From positions 62,001 to 126,000 of the forward strand of contig NZ_FOSK01000013.1 in the NCBI RefSeq assembly GCF_900114245.1: DNA of 64,000 bases. Reading direction: 5' to 3'. How positions within the stretch are numbered: position 1 is the stretch's first letter; the number at the start of each line of letters is the position of its first letter. Of this stretch, positions 60,358 through 64,000 are shown in pieces. Source of the DNA: Pseudovibrio ascidiaceicola (GTDB taxonomy: Bacteria > Pseudomonadota > Alphaproteobacteria > Rhizobiales > Stappiaceae). Under the pieces are notes generated by a model. That model worked only from the letters and a program-made list of their open reading frames with translations, had not been told where the DNA came from and made no database searches. Both the position numbers and the translations under genes were made by a program.

Positions 60358-60725
60358 CAGGCGGCCTCTGGCTGATCTTCGTTGTCATTGTCTGCCCAAC
60401 CAAGCGCCAGCTCCATTTGATCAACCAGTTCGGCTTCGTCATCATCCATGTTGGAAACGACGGCCTTGACCTGATCCATCAGCTTCTTACGCTTCAGCAC
60501 TGCGTTGAGTTCTTTGGTAGGAACTCCGCTGTCGCGGGCATCCTGCTTAATCTCCTTGATCTTCTCGCGGTTGGTTGCGCACTTGGACATGTACGAGCCC
60601 TTGTCGCTTTCAATGACGGTTTCGACTTCGAGGATTTTTTTGACAGCCTCTGACAGGGCTTCTTTATCGACTTGATTGCTCATGTGCTGCATCTCCTGCG
60701 GGTTGCTGGTGGTAGCTGGGTTCAT
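60357..60725 (-). CDS. GapR/DUF2312-like nucleoid protein
   Basis: The 122-residue protein resembles DUF2312/GapR proteins, with a helical IKEIKQDARDSGVPTKELNA then VLKRKKL and an acidic end near MELALGW. GapR binds overtwisted AT-rich DNA during replication in alphaproteobacteria. It overlaps the upstream gene by 4 bases. Confidence 0.6.
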   Translation of the reverse strand: MNPATTSNPQEMQHMSNQVDKEALSEAVKKILEVETVIESDKGSYMSKCATNREKIKEIKQDARDSGVPTKELNAVLKRKKLMDQVKAVVSNMDDDEAELVDQMELALGWADNDNEDQPEAA

Positions 60726-61207
60726 TCCGCAGCCATTTGGCGTTGGCTGGCGTTGTAGCTCGCGTCGTAATTGCGCATCAGCTCCTTGATCTGCTCAAAG
60801 CTCTTCTTGATGCGTTCGTGTTCTTTGGGGGAAATTTCGCCGTCTTCTGCGGCCTGCACGATCTCTTTCATGCTGTCGCAATGCACGGGCACAACATTCA
60901 TTGCCGCGGCTGCAGGGTCCAGTTTGGCAACCCCCTCAGCTTTCTTGCGTACTTCATAGCCGCAAGCCTCAAGGTGGGCCTTGGACAGGCTTGGTTCCAA
61001 GCCAATGGCAGCCATCTCGCGCTCAAGGTAGAGAGTGTCTTTGAGGGTCAGGCTGCGCGCTTCGTTGACTTGGTAGGTCTTGCGTATAGTGCCTGAGGAA
61101 TGCCCCAACACTTCTGCGGAACTCTCAACGCCAAACGCTGTCACGAGGTTCTTAATCTGCGTGCAGATCCAATTGTTAAACTGGTCAGATGTTCTCGGTG
61201 CGTTCAT
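60722..61207 (-). CDS. Putative early regulator, first gene of the leftward operon
   Basis: The 161-residue protein has an HTH-like or core-binding-like start (FGVESSAEVLGHSSGTIRKT) and a helical end. The ATG at 61207 has AGGAAAG seven bases upstream. A role like CII or another early regulator is inferred from position. Confidence 0.6.
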   Translation of the reverse strand: MNAPRTSDQFNNWICTQIKNLVTAFGVESSAEVLGHSSGTIRKTYQVNEARSLTLKDTLYLEREMAAIGLEPSLSKAHLEACGYEVRKKAEGVAKLDPAAAAMNVVPVHCDSMKEIVQAAEDGEISPKEHERIKKSFEQIKELMRNYDASYNASQRQMAAE

Positions 61208-61277
61208 GGAGCGCTTTCCTGTATTTTGCCCCCATGACACAACCGGAGATAGAGGCTAACTTTATGTTGTTCCAAAC

Positions 61278-61326
61278 GGCAGGAGGCCACCAAGAGAGGC
61301 ACTACTTCCAAGAGAGGCCTCCTGCC
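61278..61326. repeat. Perfect inverted repeat with internal direct repeat
   Basis: GGCAGGAGGCC (61278-61288) and GGCCTCCTGCC (61316-61326) are exact complements. CCAAGAGAGGC occurs at 61290-61300 and 61308-61318. The structure lies between the divergent genes at 61207 and 61363 and could be an operator pair or an RNA hairpin. Confidence 0.55.
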
Positions 61327-61362
61327 ACATCACACCGGCTCAAATTGCAAGGAGCTATCAGC

Positions 61363-61605
61363 GTGAATACAGAGAATGAAGTTGAGCAGATGCTTTCTGA
61401 CCTGAAGGACAAAAGCCCTGCTGGAATAAGAGGATCATTAGAGGACAGAATTACTTTCCTTGAGGCTCTAATGATTTCGACTTTGCGGGAAATGGATGCC
61501 GATAAAGCAGAGGAGATCATCAGATTGTCACCTCACAAGATCGGAAATCTTCCCTCTCACTATGATATTCAGGCGGACTACTACAAAGCTGTGCTGGGTA
61601 AGTAG
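61363..61605 (+). CDS. Small hypothetical protein
   Basis: The 80-residue protein starts at a GTG at 61363 with AAGGAG eight bases upstream; longer upstream starts lack a site. It is helical (DRITFLEALMISTLREMDAD) and acidic. It is a rightward gene inside the early control region; no family recognised. Confidence 0.6.
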   Translation: MNTENEVEQMLSDLKDKSPAGIRGSLEDRITFLEALMISTLREMDADKAEEIIRLSPHKIGNLPSHYDIQADYYKAVLGK

Positions 61606-61654
61606 TCCCGAGGCGGCTGGCTGGGAGAAGACCAGCCGCCCCCGCCAGGCACGC

Positions 61655-61840
61655 CTAGGCCGCAAGCGGTACTTGGCATTGAGCCTTTAAGAGGTAGAGG
61701 AGCCGCTTTGAGGGCTCTGGAATCTCTTGACCTTGCTCGAAACGATTAACTGTAGGCTGTTTGACGCCGAGAAAATCGGCGAGATCAGATTGCGACCAAC
61801 CCAACTCCGTCCGCAGCTCTTTCACTGACTGATTATCCAT
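61655..61840 (-). CDS. XRE-family Cro-like regulator
   Basis: The 61-residue protein is a single HTH: LGWSQSDLADFLGVKQPTVN, then RFEQGQEIPEPS. The ATG at 61840 has AGAGG nine bases upstream. It is divergent from the CI-like repressor and transcribed from the strong promoter at 61869-61897, which fits a Cro role. Confidence 0.78.
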   Translation of the reverse strand: MDNQSVKELRTELGWSQSDLADFLGVKQPTVNRFEQGQEIPEPSKRLLYLLKAQCQVPLAA

Positions 61841-61867
61841 GGGTTCCATCCTCTATCGTGATGGAGA

Positions 61868-61913
61868 TAAAATACAAAACGGATTTATCAGTGTCAATAC
61901 CAAATGTATTTTA
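61868..61913 (-). promoter_or_regulatory. Early promoter with paired operators of element 2
   Basis: On the minus strand TTGACA (61897-61892), a 17-base spacer and TATTTT (61874-61869) form the early promoter. TAAAATACA (61868-61876) and TGTATTTTA (61905-61913) are exact complements that flank it; the first covers the -10 box. A CI-like dimer bound here would shut the lytic operon. Confidence 0.72.
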
Positions 61914-61934
61914 TTAGAGGGCATATTGTATGCC

Positions 61935-62606
61935 ATGACACAAGCATTCAAAGACCGACTCAAGACAGCCAGAGAAAAGGCAGGCTTTGCCAGTGCAGCT
62001 GATGCAGCTGACGCTCTTGGTATCAAAATACCTACATACACCCATCACGAAAATGGCACACGGAAACCTAAGACAGATGCAATCGAAAGGTATGCTCGCT
62101 TTTTTGGAGTCGCAGCTACCTGGTTGATGTTTGGGAAGAATGAAACACCTGCAGAAGTTGAACCAGCAAGTAACCCCATAAGGAAGCGACAGGTGGCGAA
62201 ACTTCTCAGCCCCTTCACGGTTCCGGTCTATGGCTCCATTTCAGGTGGTGATGAAGATTATCTAGAAGCTACCAGCGAGGCGCTGGATCACATAGCTGCC
62301 CCAAACTCGCTAATGGATGTGGAAGGTGCATTCGCGCTTTACATGCCGGGTACAGCGATGGAGCCGCGCTACCATGAAGGCGAGACGCTTTTTGTAAACC
62401 CGAAAAAGCTACCTCGCCCAGGTGAGTATGCCGCCATCATGCACTCCGATCAAACACCTACAGGCTCTCCAATCTGGCAGGTAGGGCGCTATGAGCGCGT
62501 GGATGCGGGCAACCGTGTATTTTCAAGGTATAACGGACAAGAACTTCGCATTCCAACAGACAAGATCCGTGCAATACACAAGATTGTCGCTACAGGAGAA
62601 TGGTGA
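61935..62606 (+). CDS. CI-like repressor with XRE and degenerate S24 domains
   Basis: The 223-residue protein has an HTH (residues 1-60, ADAADALGIKIPTYTHHENG) and an S24/LexA-like domain (about 95-223). The usual GTSMEP or GDSMEP nucleophile motif reads GTAMEP (A141), and no clear catalytic lysine follows. Self-cleavage is therefore unlikely. It is divergent from the Cro-like gene and should maintain lysogeny of element 2. Confidence 0.85.
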   Translation: MTQAFKDRLKTAREKAGFASAADAADALGIKIPTYTHHENGTRKPKTDAIERYARFFGVAATWLMFGKNETPAEVEPASNPIRKRQVAKLLSPFTVPVYGSISGGDEDYLEATSEALDHIAAPNSLMDVEGAFALYMPGTAMEPRYHEGETLFVNPKKLPRPGEYAAIMHSDQTPTGSPIWQVGRYERVDAGNRVFSRYNGQELRIPTDKIRAIHKIVATGEW

Positions 62607-62625
62607 GACAGGCCCGGCACAGCTT

Positions 62626-62850
62626 TTAGTTATCAACTATCCGCAAATCGTAATAGTACTCGTTACTTTGCGTGGTAATTGTGTATCTAGCCTTCCGTAT
62701 ACCATCATTCGAATCTTGGATTACTGCACTGCAGGTTCTACGATTGCCCTCGAAATCAAATGAAACCTCGCGAATACCTGAGGTTTTGTACACCGTTGCG
62801 CTGTCAGTATTCTTAGTAATGCCGGGATAGATACTCTTTATCATAGACAT
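62626..62850 (-). CDS. Small hypothetical protein
   Basis: The 74-residue beta-rich protein (VSFDFEGNRRTCSAVIQDS) has GAGA before its ATG. It lies beside the repressor, in the region where accessory lysogenic genes are common. No family recognised. Confidence 0.55.
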   Translation of the reverse strand: MSMIKSIYPGITKNTDSATVYKTSGIREVSFDFEGNRRTCSAVIQDSNDGIRKARYTITTQSNEYYYDLRIVDN

Positions 62851-62877
62851 GGAAATCTCACTATTGCAGAGGGGTGG

Positions 62878-63471
62878 CTAATGCACCAACATCTTTGCAA
62901 TCAGCTCCTCAACAAGGTAACTCCCCGCGATACTGAACAGCAAGTAGATAACAGTCAGAAGCAAGCCCTTACCGTGCGTCTTACTCGCTCTAAATAAGAC
63001 GTAAAGCGGCACCAGGAAAAACAACCAAACTATCAAGCTTCCAGTAACGTCCTTGCGTCCGCTTTTATCCAGCGCTCGTATATCGAGCAAGACTAGTGTC
63101 ACGGAAGTGGTAAGGTACAGCAAAATAACACCCATACCACCAGTGAGCCACTCAGGAAAAAGATACCATAAACCAGCCTCTACCAGCGCAAGAGGAACAG
63201 GCGAACAGATCAAAATATAGAACCAAAAATTATCTGGCATCTTTTTAGGTGCGGCAGGCACACAAACCTCAGGCACCTTAGCAATAATGACCGCTCCGAG
63301 CTCCTTCCAGTCGTCATCAAATTTTGCCGTCCAAACCAATGTTTTCTCATGCAGGGTGCGTGAGCTAAACCTCCTCTCCAGTTCAGCAAATGAAACTGGG
63401 CCAACTCTCTTGTCGCCATCAACATAAAACCAATCCGCGTATAGCGGACTACCTTCTGCAATATTACTCAT
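62878..63471 (-). CDS. GYF_2-domain membrane protein
   Basis: The 197-residue protein begins with a GYF_2-like domain (WFYVDGDKRVGPVSFAELER, then VWTAKFDDDWKEL). Four to five transmembrane helices follow from residue 80 onward. GGAG precedes the ATG at six bases. GYF_2 modules bind proline-rich partners. A lysogenic-conversion role is inferred from position next to the repressor. Confidence 0.78.
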   Translation of the reverse strand: MSNIAEGSPLYADWFYVDGDKRVGPVSFAELERRFSSRTLHEKTLVWTAKFDDDWKELGAVIIAKVPEVCVPAAPKKMPDNFWFYILICSPVPLALVEAGLWYLFPEWLTGGMGVILLYLTTSVTLVLLDIRALDKSGRKDVTGSLIVWLFFLVPLYVLFRASKTHGKGLLLTVIYLLFSIAGSYLVEELIAKMLVH

Positions 63472-63535
63472 TAAAATCTCCGTAAAGTCCGGCGGATCTT
63501 AGAGAGATTCGCGAAATATATCTGCCAGAATTTAG

Positions 63536-63940
63536 CTAATACACGCCTCTCTCTTTGAGTAAATCTTGGCACATCCTTACCCATTCGCTGTAAAGTTTAA
63601 GGCGGACCTTAACACTTGCTTCAGCCTCTTCAAGCTTCTCAAAAAACTCTGCTATGGAAGGCGTAAATTTGCACTCAAGGTGAACCTTAGTAACTGCCGC
63701 ACGTAGCGCACCAACAGTCAAATCGTTTCGTGCAGCAATGTAGACCATCAGATGCTCCTTCATAGCCTCCATACCTACCTGCCGGTCAGAGGAGTAGCCT
63801 GCAAACAAATCAACGGTCAGCCTTATTATGTCTTCTCTTCTAGGCTTACAGCTGCCCTGTTCAAGCACGACCTTACTGTGTCCAAGCCTACCCAGCATCC
63901 CGACAACAGCCTCACTTTCCATCAACTCAATCGAGCGCAT
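63536..63940 (-). CDS. Hypothetical helical protein
   Basis: The 134-residue helical protein has VHLECKFTPSIAEFFEKLEE, a pattern seen in some phage replication-associated proteins. A palindrome, GCTTTTCGAGAAAAGC (63941-63956), lies just before the ATG. An internal ATG at 63922 is an alternative start. The assignment is weak. Confidence 0.55.
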   Translation of the reverse strand: MRSIELMESEAVVGMLGRLGHSKVVLEQGSCKPRREDIIRLTVDLFAGYSSDRQVGMEAMKEHLMVYIAARNDLTVGALRAAVTKVHLECKFTPSIAEFFEKLEEAEASVKVRLKLYSEWVRMCQDLLKERGVY

Positions 63941-63956
63941 GCTTTTCGAGAAAAGC
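63941..63956. promoter_or_regulatory. Palindrome at the start of the 63940 gene
   Basis: GCTTTT and AAAAGC are exact complements around a four-base loop, touching the ATG of the leftward gene. It could be an operator or a hairpin limiting translation. Confidence 0.4.
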
Positions 63957-64000
63957 GTACAATCGTTAAATGCTTCGTTGAATTGAAGACTGCTGTAACT

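Noticed and set aside
61189-61362. Amino-terminal extension of the small gene at 61363
   Set aside because: It would run through the 61278-61326 inverted repeat; the GTG with AAGGAG is a better start.
1-64000. CRISPR arrays, insertion sequences and rRNA genes
   Set aside because: No regularly spaced repeats, transposase-like products or rRNA sequence were seen on either strand.

Overview
The window reads as accessory DNA of an alphaproteobacterium, probably a marine Hyphomicrobiales or Rhodobacterales relative. The clues are a GcrA-like protein, a GapR/DUF2312-like protein, a CII-type regulator, a DUF6538-type integrase and moderate G+C. The genus is a guess. The window holds two phage-like elements separated by about 4 kb of probable host DNA. 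No tRNA, rRNA, CRISPR array or insertion sequence was recognised.

Element 1 (1 to about 16.3 kb; its left end lies outside the window) is the early region of a prophage or satellite. From right to left it has a tyrosine integrase (15000-16292), three small plus-strand genes, a secreted protein, and a CI/Cro-type switch around 12.04 kb with repeated TACAAATATTTTGT operators. A leftward operon follows: Cro-like, a small hydrophobic protein, CII-like and a two-HTH protein. It continues with a leader carrying a promoter and an internal terminator, a coiled-coil protein, a Bro-N protein, a small zinc protein, a CHC2/Toprim primase and a P4-type SF3 helicase. An iteron cluster with an AT-rich core at 404-716 is a candidate origin.

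Between the elements (16.4-20.8 kb) are an RTX/VCBS/FG-GAP surface protein, a 52-residue hypothetical gene and an exported S1/P1 nuclease.

Element 2 (20.8 kb to the right edge) is a prophage transcribed almost entirely leftward. It joins lambda-type head genes (GpA terminase, lambda portal, ClpP-like protease, gpD and gpE) to a P2-type contractile tail (V, W, J, I, sheath, tube, gpE/E' with a -1 frameshift, tape measure, U, X, D). A lysis cassette with SAR-type lysozyme, Rz, Rz1 and a holin candidate closes the late region. The right part holds the CI/XRE switch, a RuvC-like nuclease, the GapR-like and GcrA-like proteins, a Toprim primase, a DnaB helicase, regulators and a com-methyltransferase pair. 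The com gene was found by reading the gap upstream of the methyltransferase.

The most striking feature is a set of plus-strand cargo genes set singly or in short runs into these leftward operons in both elements, at 3.8-5.5, 7.0-10.6, 42.6-43.5, 47.9-48.8, 49.5-51.0, 52.3-53.1, 56.1-56.9 and 57.9-58.7 kb. Most encode two transmembrane helices followed by a cytosolic helical or pentapeptide domain, and one is a recognisable putative abortive-infection (AbiC-like) protein. Their 3' ends abut or overlap the converging phage gene. This suggests lysogen-expressed defence or exclusion genes that lytic antisense transcription would silence. One cassette (49459-50992) encodes a proteasome-like Ntn hydrolase with Thr1, Asp17 and Lys33 at canonical spacing, plus a translationally coupled 70-residue partner and its own terminator. 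This is the best candidate for an undescribed system.
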